DNA of 29,082 nt, taken from NCBI GenBank assembly GCA_017577575.1, contig PKRG01000027.1, forward strand, positions 1 to 29,082, in the 5' to 3' direction. The notes beneath the pieces were generated by a model, which saw nothing but the letters and a program-made list of their open reading frames with translations, was not told where the DNA came from and did not search any database. Positions 6,953 through 14,680 of the stretch are shown here, one piece after another. The position numbers and the translations under genes were made by a program. Position 1 is the first letter of the stretch. The number at the start of each line of letters is the position of its first letter. The stretch comes from Acidimicrobiia bacterium (GTDB taxonomy: Bacteria; Actinomycetota; Acidimicrobiia; Spongiisociales; ZC4RG35).

Positions 6953-7639
6953 ATGGGCCCTGCCGACCGTCGTCAGGCGGATGCCGTCACCGAGCAGGTG
7001 GTTCGAGTCCTCGAGGAAGCGCTCGTCGGCGTGTACCTGTACGGGTCGGCCGTCCTGAGCGAGCTCCGGCCCCACAGCGACCTCGACCTCCTGGCCATCG
7101 TCGACCGGCCGACCACCTCCGGCCAGAGGAGGGCGCTCCGCGACGCCTGCATGGAGCTGTCCGCACCGCCCGGCACCCAGGGGGCCGGCCGGCCGGTCGA
7201 GCTCACGGTCGTCCAGGCTCCGAAGCTGCGCCCGTGGGCCTGGCCGCCGGAGAGGGAGTTCCAGTTCGGGGAGTGGATGAGAGGCGATTACGAGGAGGGC
7301 TTCGTTCCCCGGCCGGGCGCCGACTACGACCTCGCCGCGGTGATCGCCACCGCCTTCACCGCCTCGGAGCCGCTCGTGGGCCCGCCACTGTCCTCGGTGA
7401 TCGACCCGCCGACCCACGCGGAACTCGTGACGGCCATGCTGGAGTCGCTTCCCGCGTTGCTCGCCGACCGCGAAGAGGACACGGTCAACGTCCTCCTCAC
7501 CCTGGCCCGCATGTGGCACACCGTCGAGACGGGACGGGTGACCAGCAAGGACGCGGCGGCGCGGTGGGCGATCGAGCGGCTCCCCGAGGAGATGCGCCCG
7601 CCACTCGAGGCAGCCCGGGCGATCTATCTCGGGTTGTGA
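6953..7639 (+). CDS. aadA: AadA-like aminoglycoside nucleotidyltransferase, ANT(3'')-type
   Basis: A 228-residue nucleotidyltransferase resembling streptomycin/spectinomycin adenylyltransferases along its length. The metal-binding motif GSAVLSELRPHSDLDLL gives Gly31-Ser32, Asp43 and Asp45; PVELTVV carries the Glu (83) that matches the catalytic base of AadA. The stretches REFQFGEWMRGDYEEG and NVLLTLARMWHTVETGRVTSKDAAARWAIERLP match the C-terminal helical domain of AadA. These enzymes transfer AMP from ATP to the drug in the cytoplasm. ATG 6953 has only a weak ribosome site; in-frame TTG 6941 or GTG 6935 are possible. No integrase or attC site is visible, so this looks like a resident chromosomal gene. 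Confidence 0.88.
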   Translation: MGPADRRQADAVTEQVVRVLEEALVGVYLYGSAVLSELRPHSDLDLLAIVDRPTTSGQRRALRDACMELSAPPGTQGAGRPVELTVVQAPKLRPWAWPPEREFQFGEWMRGDYEEGFVPRPGADYDLAAVIATAFTASEPLVGPPLSSVIDPPTHAELVTAMLESLPALLADREEDTVNVLLTLARMWHTVETGRVTSKDAAARWAIERLPEEMRPPLEAARAIYLGL

Positions 7640-7655
7640 AGTCGGCGCGGCCGGG

Positions 7656-8663
7656 TCAAGAGGTCTCCCGGGCGACGAGCGACACGCCCAGCGAGACGTC
7701 ACGCCTCGTCGCCGACGGATCGGACAGGCGCTCGAGGAGGAGCTGGATCGCCACCAGCCCCGACTCCTCGAAAGGCTGCTCCACGGTCGTCAAGCCGATC
7801 GCCTTCGCCAGATCGGAGTTGTTGAACCCGACGATCGCCAGCTCTTGGGGGACCTCGATCCCCAGCTCCCGCGCCGCCCTGAGGATCCCGCTGGCGAGCA
7901 GGTCGTCGTGAGCGAAGACGGCTGTCGGCCGATCGGGGCCCTCCAGGAGGTCGAGGCCTTCGTCCACCGCGGCGTCGAAGCTGTAGGGGATGTTTCGCAC
8001 CTCTGGCGGTGTGGGCAGGGCCGACCGAAACCCTTCGAGCTGCAAGAGGGACTGGGACGGGTAGTCGTGCTCCTGGCGGTGCCCCACGTAGGCGAAACGC
8101 TGGTGCCCCCGTTCCAACAGGTGCCTGGCGACCATCCGCCCGCCGCCGACGTGGTCGATCAACACGTTGGTGAACCCCTCGTGGGGGATCTCCACCATCA
8201 CCGTCGGGATCTCCTGGTCGGTGAGCCGGTGGGCGATCTCCTCGTCGATCGGGACCGACATGATGATCAAGCCATCGACCCGTCTCGTCAGCGGCAGGCT
8301 CACGAGCTTCGAGGTGGCCGCCGAGGCTTGGTCGAACACGACGATCTCGTGGCTGTGGCCGGCCGCGCCATTCAACACTCCCTTGAGCCGCAGGGCGAAC
8401 GGCTCGGGGAAGGAAGTGAAGGGGGCGATCACGCCGATCCGCCCCACCCCCCGACGGGCACGGATCACGGCTTCGGTCTTGGGGACGTAACCCAGCTCGT
8501 CGACGGTCGCCATGATCCGCTTGAGGGTCTCTTCGCTGACCCGTTCCGGGGCGTTGAACGCGAGTGAGACGGTCGAGATGCTCACTCCCGCCTTGACGGC
8601 GACGTCGTAGATCGTCGGGGCCACGTTCAAAGACTTCTTGACACGCTGTGAGCCGTCAAGCAT
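7656..8663 (-). CDS. LacI-family transcriptional repressor
   Basis: A 335-residue LacI/GalR regulator. The N-terminal HTH PTIYDVAVKAGVSISTVSLAFNAPERVSEETLKRI (about 16-50) is followed by the hinge region and a periplasmic-binding-like sensor domain (GRIGVIAPF ... DGLIIM ... FAYVGHRQEHD ... AVFAHDDLLASGILRAARELGIEVPQELAIVGFNN). It is divergent from the sugar ABC operon and very likely represses it until the cognate sugar binds. ATG 8663 has no clear ribosome site and overlaps the operon's -10 element; GTG 8624, just before PTIYDVA, is an alternative start that would separate gene and promoter better. Confidence 0.92.
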   Translation of the reverse strand: MLDGSQRVKKSLNVAPTIYDVAVKAGVSISTVSLAFNAPERVSEETLKRIMATVDELGYVPKTEAVIRARRGVGRIGVIAPFTSFPEPFALRLKGVLNGAAGHSHEIVVFDQASAATSKLVSLPLTRRVDGLIIMSVPIDEEIAHRLTDQEIPTVMVEIPHEGFTNVLIDHVGGGRMVARHLLERGHQRFAYVGHRQEHDYPSQSLLQLEGFRSALPTPPEVRNIPYSFDAAVDEGLDLLEGPDRPTAVFAHDDLLASGILRAARELGIEVPQELAIVGFNNSDLAKAIGLTTVEQPFEESGLVAIQLLLERLSDPSATRRDVSLGVSLVARETS

Positions 8664-8666
8664 AGT
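8638..8666 (+). promoter_or_regulatory. predicted promoter of the sugar ABC operon
   Basis: TTGACA at 8638-8643 is a perfect -35 consensus, followed by a 17-nt spacer and CATAGT at 8661-8666 as the -10. Transcription would begin near 8673, inside the palindromes. It lies over the 5' end of the lacI-type gene. Confidence 0.6.
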
Positions 8667-8667
8667 T

Positions 8668-8689
8668 ATCGAAGTGCTTCGATCGAAGC
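8668..8689. promoter_or_regulatory. overlapping palindromes, predicted LacI-type operator
   Basis: Two perfect palindromes share sequence: ATCGAAG-TG-CTTCGAT (8668-8683) and GCTTCGATCGAAGC (8676-8689). They cover the predicted transcription start of the ABC operon just downstream of the -10, a position where a bound LacI-type dimer would block initiation. Outer bases TATCG (8667-8671) and CGATA (8689-8693) extend the symmetry. Confidence 0.7.
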
Positions 8690-8710
8690 GATAGGACGAG
8701 GAGGATGAAG

Positions 8711-10156
8711 ATGCCTAGGGGCAATGGGCGCCTCGAATGGCGGGGCGCTTTTCGCAGATGGGGGGCTCTGGCATTGGTGGCCGTTCTCGCGGCCGCGTGT
8801 GCCGGTCCCGGCGCACAGTCGACCACGACGGCCGAGCCCGACGAGCCCGAAGAGACCCCGACCACCGTGTCGGATGCCACGGAGACCACCTCTCAGGACT
8901 CGTCGTCGTCGACGACCGAGGTCCTGGCTGAGGGCCCCAGCTGCGGCACCGACGAAGTGGTGCTCAACGCCTACTTCGAGACGGGTTTCGACCTGCCGTT
9001 CGAGCTGGCTGAGGAGTTCAGCAACCAGTTCCCGAACGTGACCTGGGACATCAAGCAGGACCAGTTCACGAACCTGATGAACGCGACGCCGAGGCTCCTC
9101 TCGGGCGACAACCCGCCGGACCTCATCCGGCTGCCGTCCATGGTCTCGCTCGTCCACGACGGGCTGTTGAAGAACCTGGACGACTACGCAACCGCGTTCG
9201 GCTGGGACGAGTGGCCGCAGTCGCAGCTGCTCCAGAACCGCGTCGCCGAGGACGGCACCCGGGGCTCCGGCTCGCTGTACGCGATGGGCCTCAACCACAG
9301 CCTCACCGGCGTGTTCTACAACAAGGAGCTGGCCGCCCAGGTCGGCATGACCGAGCCGCCCGCCACGGTCGAGGAATTCGATGCCCTGCTCGCCGCCGCC
9401 AAGGAGCAAGGCCTGCAGCCGATCATGGCGTGGAACGCCACGGCGAGCGGTGGCGGTCTCGCCTTCCCGCTCCAGCACCTGATGGCCGCCTACGGGCCCA
9501 TCGAGCCGATCAACGAATGGATCTTCCAGAAGCCTGGGGCGAACATCAACACCGAGTCGAACCTCGCCGCCGCCGAGCACCTGCAGCGGTGGATCGAAGC
9601 CGGCTACTTCCCCGAGGACGTCAACGCCATCGAATACACCGACGCCAACGCCCGCTTCCGGGCCGGCGAGGGTGTGTTCATCTTCAACGGCGACTGGGAG
9701 AACGCGGTCTACGACAGCGAGATGGGCGACAACGTCGGGTTCTTCCTGTTCCCGCCGCTCGAGGAAGGCGGACAGGTCGCCGCGATGTCGGCGCCCCTGA
9801 CCTTCGGGATCGCCACGAACGCGCCGAACGCCGACTGCGCCGCCTTCTTCTTCAACTGGGTGGCCACCAACGAGGTGGCGCGGCAGATCAACGTGGACGT
9901 CGGCGGCTCGAACCCCGGCGGCCCGGCCGATCTGCCCATCCCGCCGGCGGCCGCGCCCATCACCAACGAGACCCTGGCGGCGGGCGCCGAGGTGGCCAAG
10001 GCGAACGGCCAGATGGACTTCATCGCCAACGCCACCGGCGCCATCTTCGCCGAGGGATGGACTCCCGAGCTCCAGGAGATGGTCGGTGGCCTCCAGGACG
10101 CCGCCGGCCTCCTCGAGGCGGTCCAAGCGGAGTACGAGAACCAGCTCGGACGCTGA
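8711..10156 (+). CDS. sugar ABC transporter substrate-binding lipoprotein
   Basis: A 481-residue family-1 extracellular solute-binding protein. The N-terminal signal (RRWGALALVAVLAAAC) ends in a lipobox-type Cys30, followed by a Thr/Ser/Glu/Pro-rich linker to about 75. The mature domain shows NAYFETGFDLPFELAEEFSNQFPNVTW, DLIRLPSMVSLVHDGLLKNLDDY, LNHSLTGVFYNKELAAQVGM and RAGEGVFIFNGDW, typical of carbohydrate-binding proteins. ATG 8711 is chosen because GAGGAGG (8698-8704) is 6 nt upstream; an in-frame ATG at 8705 abuts the ribosome site. First gene of an operon with two permeases and a hydrolase, opposite a LacI repressor. The sugar is not known. Confidence 0.93.
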   Translation: MPRGNGRLEWRGAFRRWGALALVAVLAAACAGPGAQSTTTAEPDEPEETPTTVSDATETTSQDSSSSTTEVLAEGPSCGTDEVVLNAYFETGFDLPFELAEEFSNQFPNVTWDIKQDQFTNLMNATPRLLSGDNPPDLIRLPSMVSLVHDGLLKNLDDYATAFGWDEWPQSQLLQNRVAEDGTRGSGSLYAMGLNHSLTGVFYNKELAAQVGMTEPPATVEEFDALLAAAKEQGLQPIMAWNATASGGGLAFPLQHLMAAYGPIEPINEWIFQKPGANINTESNLAAAEHLQRWIEAGYFPEDVNAIEYTDANARFRAGEGVFIFNGDWENAVYDSEMGDNVGFFLFPPLEEGGQVAAMSAPLTFGIATNAPNADCAAFFFNWVATNEVARQINVDVGGSNPGGPADLPIPPAAAPITNETLAAGAEVAKANGQMDFIANATGAIFAEGWTPELQEMVGGLQDAAGLLEAVQAEYENQLGR

Positions 10157-10186
10157 CCCTGGACTCCGAGGACAAACTGTCCCGGG

Positions 10187-11140
10187 ATGAGGCCCGACTC
10201 ACAGCCGCCAACCGAACCGGCTAGCAGCGACCGGCCGACCCTCCCCCGCCGGAGGGTCGGCCGTCGCCGGCTAGAAGGCTCGAGATTGGCCGGATGGGCG
10301 TTCGTGGTGCCGGCCCTCGTCATGTACGGGCTGTTCGTCCTCCAGCCGCTCTTCCTCACGATCCAGTACTCGTTCTACGACTGGGACGGGGTGGGCCCGG
10401 GGGAGTGGGTGGGCTTGGACAACTACGTCCGGGTGTTCACGGACCCCGATCTGTTGGGGCCGATCTTCAACTCGTTTCGGCTCCTGATCTTCTTCAGCGT
10501 CATCCCGGTCACGCTGGGGGTCGTCACCGCCAGCCTCATCCACCGGATCGCCTCGACACGGTTCGGCTCGGTGGCGACGACAGTGATCTTCCTCCCGCAG
10601 GTGATCCCGCTGGTCGCCTCCGGGATCATCTGGGGATGGCTCCTGGCCCGGCCGGGGGTGGTCAACCAGATCCTCGAAACGATCGGTCTCGGAGGCATCG
10701 CCCGGGCATGGCTGGGTGACTTCGGAACGGCCCTGCCTGCCGTCGGCATGATCGGCATCTGGGTGTTGCTGGGGTTCTGCACCGTCCTGCTGCAGACCGG
10801 GATGGCCAAGATCAACCCCGAGCTGTACGAGGCGGCCCGTCTCGACGGGGCGGGATGGTGGGCGGAGCTGCGGGCGGTGACCCTGCCCGGCATCAAGTAC
10901 GAGATCGGAGTCTGCCTCACCGTCACCGCCATCGCCGCCCTCGCTGCCTTCGACATCGTGTACGTGTCGACCGGGGGCGGGCCGGGGCGCTCGACCCAGG
11001 TGCCGGGGATCAAGATCTACATCGAGGCGTTCCTCCAGCGGAGGGTGGGTCTCGCATCGGCCCTGGCCGTGGCGCTCGTCGTCCTCGTGCTCGCCGTGAT
11101 CCTGCCCGTCCAACGACTCACCCGCGAGGACCAGACGTGA
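10187..11140 (+). CDS. sugar ABC transporter permease, MalF/UgpA-like
   Basis: Integral membrane subunit, 317 residues from ATG 10187. About six helices are visible: about 34-54, 93-115, 128-150, 181-200, 240-258 and 290-310. The cytoplasmic EAA loop that docks the ATPase reads YEAARLDGAGWWAELRAVTLP. The N-terminal 33 residues are low in conserved sequence, contain the hairpin at 10232-10263, and the ATG lacks a good ribosome site; TTG 10286, preceded by GAAGG, is a possible true start close to helix 1. It overlaps the second permease by 4 nt. No ATPase gene is adjacent, so an unlinked MsiK-like ATPase probably energises the transporter. Confidence 0.92.
   Translation: MRPDSQPPTEPASSDRPTLPRRRVGRRRLEGSRLAGWAFVVPALVMYGLFVLQPLFLTIQYSFYDWDGVGPGEWVGLDNYVRVFTDPDLLGPIFNSFRLLIFFSVIPVTLGVVTASLIHRIASTRFGSVATTVIFLPQVIPLVASGIIWGWLLARPGVVNQILETIGLGGIARAWLGDFGTALPAVGMIGIWVLLGFCTVLLQTGMAKINPELYEAARLDGAGWWAELRAVTLPGIKYEIGVCLTVTAIAALAAFDIVYVSTGGGPGRSTQVPGIKIYIEAFLQRRVGLASALAVALVVLVLAVILPVQRLTREDQT
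10232..10263 (+). terminator. strong hairpin between binding-protein and permease genes
   Basis: Perfect 13-bp inverted repeat CGGCCGACCCTCC / GGAGGGTCGGCCG with a 6-nt loop, 75 nt after the binding-protein stop. It lies within the annotated 5' end of the first permease. There is no T run. It could be a partial terminator or an mRNA-stabilising end that keeps binding protein in excess over permease. Confidence 0.6.
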
Positions 11141-11961
11141 TCGCCACACGGACCGAGAAGTACATCGGCCACCTGTTCCTGGCCGCCCTGATGCTCTTCA
11201 CGGTCCTGCCTTTCGTGAGCATCTTCTTCACGGCCCTCCACCCGTCCGGGTCGCTGCCGAGCGGCCTCGAATGGCCCGACGAGCCCCAATGGGGCAACTT
11301 CGTGGAGGCGTTTCGGGTGGCGGAGATGGGAGAGCTCGTCGTCTCCAGCTCCCTGATCGTCATCGGGGTGGTTCCCGTGTCGCTCGCCTTCTCGACCATG
11401 GCGGGCTTCGCCATCGGGCTCCTCCGTATCCCCGGCGCCCGTTGGCTCCTCCTCCTGTTCATCTTCGGGCTGACCCTTCCCTTCGAGGGGATCGTGATCC
11501 CGCTCTACTACCTCGCCCGCGAGATCGGGATCCTCAACACCCGCCTCGCCATAGTGCTGCCTTTGATCGGCCTGTTCATGCCGTTCGGCGTCTTCTGGAT
11601 GCGCGCCCACTTCGCCAACATGCCGAACGAGATCACCGAGAGCGCTCGTGTCGACGGGGCGTCTACGTGGGACCTGTTCCGGCGGATACACCTCCCCCTG
11701 GCACGAGGCCCGATCGCCTCGCTGGCGATCTTGCTGTCGATCTGGACGTGGAATCAGTTCCTTCTGGCGTTGGTGTTGGTGGAGGATCCGACGCAGCGGA
11801 CGATGGCGGGAGCCCTGGGCGCGTTCCAGGGCCACTACGCCACCGACATCCCCCTGCTGTGTGCAGGCACGATCGTGATCCTGCTCCCCACCTTCGTGAT
11901 ATTCGTCGTGCTCCAAAGGCAGCTCGTGACGGCCCTGCTCCAAGGCTCGGTGAAGGGCTGA
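11137..11961 (+). CDS. sugar ABC transporter permease, MalG/UgpE-like
   Basis: A 274-residue permease that pairs with the upstream MalF-like subunit. Helices are visible from TEKYIGHLFLAALMLFTVLPFVSIFFTAL onward to the C-terminal ATFV(I/V)LQRQLV type end. The EAA loop reads TESARVDGASTWDLFRRIHLPLARGPI. The start is GTG 11137 overlapping the previous TGA (GTGA), so translation is coupled; longer frames upstream overlap the first permease. The C-terminus, LVTALLQGSVKG, is the classic end of this family. Confidence 0.94.
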   Translation: MIATRTEKYIGHLFLAALMLFTVLPFVSIFFTALHPSGSLPSGLEWPDEPQWGNFVEAFRVAEMGELVVSSSLIVIGVVPVSLAFSTMAGFAIGLLRIPGARWLLLLFIFGLTLPFEGIVIPLYYLAREIGILNTRLAIVLPLIGLFMPFGVFWMRAHFANMPNEITESARVDGASTWDLFRRIHLPLARGPIASLAILLSIWTWNQFLLALVLVEDPTQRTMAGALGAFQGHYATDIPLLCAGTIVILLPTFVIFVVLQRQLVTALLQGSVKG

Positions 11962-11975
11962 GAGGAGGTTGATGT

Positions 11976-13202
11976 ATGCATCCGCATGAGGGCCCGGGTT
12001 CGCGCCGTATCGAGCTGCGCGACGGCAGAGTCGTCCAAGGGACGGTGGCCGAGGGCTTCGAGCCCGTGTTGGAGACGTTCGTCGAGAACTTCCACCGCCG
12101 CCACGACCTGGGCGCGGCGTGCGCCGTCTACGTCGACGGTGCCCCCGTCGTGGACCTGTGGGGCGGAGTGGCCGACTCGCGGTCGGGCCGGCCGTGGGAC
12201 CACGACACCGGCGCGGTGATCTTCTCGTGCACGAAAGGGGTCCTGGCCATCTGTGTGTACATGCTGGTCCAGGAAGGACGCATCTCCCTCGACGCCCCGG
12301 TCGCCGACTACTGGCCCGAGTTCGGCCGGCAGGGAAAGGACGAGGTCACGGTTCGGACGGCGATGAGCCATCGCGCCGGGCTGGCCAGCCTCGACCCGGA
12401 CTTCACGTTGGGTGAGGTCCTCGCCTGGGAGCCGGTGATTCGGGCGATCGAGGAGCAGCGTCCGCACCACCCGCCCGGGGCGGGCCACGTGTACCACGCC
12501 TTCACCTACGGCTGGATCGTCGGCGAGATCATCCGCCGGGTCACGGGGATGCTCCCCGGCGAGTATTTCCGACACGCCATCGGGGACCGGCTGGGGCTGC
12601 GCACGTGGATCGGCTTGCCCGCCACGGAGGGGAGCTCGGTCGCCTGGATGGAGCCGCCCCTTCCCGACGAGGACTCCGAGCCGGCCCGTCAGGCGGCGTG
12701 GGTGCGCGAGACGAACCCCGTCGTCGATCGGAGCCTGACCATGGGTGGGGCGTTCGCCTTTCCCGCCGAAGACGGATACGTCACCTTCAACTCCCCGGAG
12801 ATCCAGGCCGCCCAGGTGCCCGGCGCCAACGGGATCAGCAGTGCCTGCTCGCTGGCGCGTCTGTACGCCGCCTGTGTGTCGCCGGTGGACGGCTCGCCTC
12901 TCTTGCGACCCGAGTCCATAGACGACGCCATCCGGGTCCAGTCCGCTGGCCCCCAACTGACGGGGGCGCCGGATGACGGGACACGTTGGGGCACCGGATT
13001 CCAGCTCGCCTCTCCTCCGACCTGTCCGATGCTGGGCCCGGCCAGCTTCGGGCATGCGGGGGCGGGGGGTCAGCTCGCCTTCGGCGACGCCTCTCACCGG
13101 GTGGGCTTCGCCTACCTCAGCAACCAGATGGGCGGATACGGCGACGCCCGCGCGAAGGAGCTGACCGAAGCGCTGAGACAGTGCCTGACGAGAGGCACCT
13201 GA
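11976..13202 (+). CDS. beta-lactamase-fold serine hydrolase (EstB/class C-like)
   Basis: A 408-residue serine hydrolase of the beta-lactamase/esterase group. The SxxK active site is FSCTK (Ser84, Lys87), the family motif SHRAGL follows at 131-136, and YHAFTYGW (Tyr173) supplies the second catalytic motif; GHAGAGGQLAFGD near the end matches the third. There is no signal peptide, so it is likely cytoplasmic and an esterase or amidase rather than a drug-resistance lactamase. ATG 11976 has AGGAGG at 11963-11968, 7 nt upstream, and starts 14 nt after the permease stop, so it belongs to the ABC operon. It may process the imported compound, for example by removing an acyl group; that is inference. 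Confidence 0.9.
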   Translation: MHPHEGPGSRRIELRDGRVVQGTVAEGFEPVLETFVENFHRRHDLGAACAVYVDGAPVVDLWGGVADSRSGRPWDHDTGAVIFSCTKGVLAICVYMLVQEGRISLDAPVADYWPEFGRQGKDEVTVRTAMSHRAGLASLDPDFTLGEVLAWEPVIRAIEEQRPHHPPGAGHVYHAFTYGWIVGEIIRRVTGMLPGEYFRHAIGDRLGLRTWIGLPATEGSSVAWMEPPLPDEDSEPARQAAWVRETNPVVDRSLTMGGAFAFPAEDGYVTFNSPEIQAAQVPGANGISSACSLARLYAACVSPVDGSPLLRPESIDDAIRVQSAGPQLTGAPDDGTRWGTGFQLASPPTCPMLGPASFGHAGAGGQLAFGDASHRVGFAYLSNQMGGYGDARAKELTEALRQCLTRGT

Positions 13203-13260
13203 CGGATCGCCCTGGTGCTTAGCCGTGCCCCGGCGAGTCGTCCATCACGCCCCCCGGTCG

Positions 13261-13273
13261 TAGACTCGCCGCC
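13261..13273 (+). promoter_or_regulatory. -10 element and leaderless start of HIT gene 2
   Basis: TAGACT at 13261-13266, then 7 nt, then ATG at 13274. There is no ribosome site. Nearly the same bases precede HIT gene 1 at 2932. Confidence 0.5.
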
Positions 13274-13714
13274 ATGACGGGCGGCGGCCGCGAGCGTTCC
13301 GGGACAGACTGCGTCTTCTGTGCCATCGTCGCCGGCGAGCTGCCTTCGACCACCATCGCCGAGAACGACAGGGCTATAGCGTTCATGGACATCAACCCGG
13401 TGACGCCGGGTCACGCTCTGGCCGTCCCCCGGGCACATTCCACCGACCTGCTCGATGTCGACGGAGAAGACCTGGCGGCGTGCGTCGAGCTGGCGCGGGA
13501 GGTCGCCCGGCGAGCCACCGAGCGGCTAGGGGCGGATGGCATCAACCTCCTCAATTGCACGGGAGAGGCGGCGTGGCAGAGCGTGTTCCACTTCCACGTC
13601 CACGTCATCCCCCGCTACGCCGACGACACCGACAGGGACGCCATCGGGTTGCCCTGGCGGACCCTCTCCACGAACCCCGAGGAGATCGCACGGATCGGAA
13701 AGCTCTTGTCGTGA
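13274..13714 (+). CDS. HIT-family nucleotide hydrolase/transferase (copy 2)
   Basis: A 146-residue HIT protein, same length as copy 1 and alike at about 116 of 146 positions by hand count. The active site is HFHVHVIPR; the N-terminal CVFC pair and FMDINPVTPGHALAVPR are kept. Differences cluster in the first 12 residues and in ADDTDRD before the C-terminal IGLPWRTL. It follows the serine hydrolase by 71 nt but has its own leaderless promoter. It converges on the flavoprotein gene 4 nt away. Substrate unknown; the family acts on nucleoside phosphoramidates and dinucleotides. Confidence 0.92.
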   Translation: MTGGGRERSGTDCVFCAIVAGELPSTTIAENDRAIAFMDINPVTPGHALAVPRAHSTDLLDVDGEDLAACVELAREVARRATERLGADGINLLNCTGEAAWQSVFHFHVHVIPRYADDTDRDAIGLPWRTLSTNPEEIARIGKLLS

Positions 13715-13718
13715 GTTC

Positions 13719-14618
13719 TCAGGATGCGGCGACGAGGTCGTGGGTGATGGCGGCCGCGGCCGTCGATCCGGCGGCGATCGCACGCGCGACGCTCGCCATG
13801 GGGCTCGTCAGGTCGCCCACCGCCCAGACTCCGGCGACACTGGTCGCGCCTACCTCGTCGACACGGATGTGGCCCGACGGCGTGATCGCCAGGTCGAGCG
13901 ACGAGAAGAGCTGCGGCTGACGGAATCTGTGGGGAGCCGCAACCATCAGTCCTCGGAGCGGCAGCCGGGTGTCGTCGGCGAGAGTCACGTAGGCGATGTC
14001 TCTCCCGGGCCCATCCAAGGACACGACTTCGCCATCGACGATCCGAATCCCGCGTGCTTCGAGTCGCTCGACCTCCTCATCGGTGAGGTCTGTCCCATGG
14101 GTGATCAGGGTCAGGTCGTTGGTCCAGCGGCGGAGGAGGAGCGCCCTCTCGGCAGGGCCTCCCAGCATTCCCAGCGGCTGGTCCCGGTGCTCCCACCCGT
14201 GACAGAACGGGCAATGGAACACACTGGCTCCCCAGCGCTCCTCGAGTCCGTCGATCGACGGAAGGGTGTAGGCCATCCCCGTCGCCAAGAGCAACCGGTC
14301 GGTGAGGACTGTGTCGCCGTCGTCGAGCTCGAGACGCCATCGGGGAGAGCCTTCGGAGTGGATCGCCTCGACGGTGGCCCTCCTTCGTGTGATGGTGGGA
14401 TAGGCCGCCAACTCTTCGGTGGCTCTGCGGTAGAAGTCGGCTGGCTCGGTGCCGTCGTTGCCGAGCAACCCGCCGATGCCGGTGGATGGGGAGTTGGAAG
14501 GCCTCCCCGCATCTATCAGGGTCACGTCGGCGCGGGCGCGGCCGAGGACCAGGGCGGCGGACGAGCCGGCCGCACCGCCGCCCACTATCACGACGTCGGG
14601 GTTTCGCTGTTCGTTCAT
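13719..14618 (-). CDS. thioredoxin-reductase-like FAD-dependent oxidoreductase
   Basis: A 299-residue two-dinucleotide-domain flavoprotein. The FAD motif VVIVGGGAAGSSAALVLGRA is at 9-28, the redox pair CPFC (C136, C139) lies in FHCPFCHGWEHRDQPLG, and GVWAVGDLTSPM near the C-terminus binds FAD. The NAD(P) loop usually reads GxGxxA/G; here it is MLGGPAERALLLRRWT. Such TrxR-like proteins may oxidise dithiols or act on metabolites rather than thioredoxin. A leaderless promoter precedes ATG 14618. It lies 62 nt downstream of the XRE-cupin regulator on the same strand, which probably controls it. Confidence 0.9.
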   Translation of the reverse strand: MNEQRNPDVVIVGGGAAGSSAALVLGRARADVTLIDAGRPSNSPSTGIGGLLGNDGTEPADFYRRATEELAAYPTITRRRATVEAIHSEGSPRWRLELDDGDTVLTDRLLLATGMAYTLPSIDGLEERWGASVFHCPFCHGWEHRDQPLGMLGGPAERALLLRRWTNDLTLITHGTDLTDEEVERLEARGIRIVDGEVVSLDGPGRDIAYVTLADDTRLPLRGLMVAAPHRFRQPQLFSSLDLAITPSGHIRVDEVGATSVAGVWAVGDLTSPMASVARAIAAGSTAAAAITHDLVAAS

Positions 14619-14625
14619 GCCGTCG

Positions 14626-14654
14626 AACGTAGGGCTTGATCGCCGCCTCAGCAA
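14626..14654 (-). promoter_or_regulatory. predicted leaderless promoter of the flavoprotein gene
   Basis: On the minus strand TTGCTG (14654-14649), a 17-nt spacer, TACGTT (14631-14626), then 7 nt to the ATG at 14618. No ribosome site is seen. Confidence 0.55.
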
Positions 14655-14660
14655 GAGGTA

Positions 14661-14675
14661 TTGCCGAATCGGCAA
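14661..14675. promoter_or_regulatory. 15-bp palindrome upstream of the flavoprotein promoter
   Basis: TTGCCGA-A-TCGGCAA, perfect 7-bp arms. It is directly upstream of the -35 element and just past the 3' end of the XRE-cupin gene. Likely a regulator site, possibly for that XRE-cupin protein. Confidence 0.5.
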
Positions 14676-14680
14676 AGCGA

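Noticed and set aside
8666..10126. 486-codon minus-strand frame over the binding-protein gene
   Set aside because: It is a mirror frame of high-GC coding DNA, rich in Val, Gly, Arg and His with no domain; the plus-strand lipoprotein is certain.
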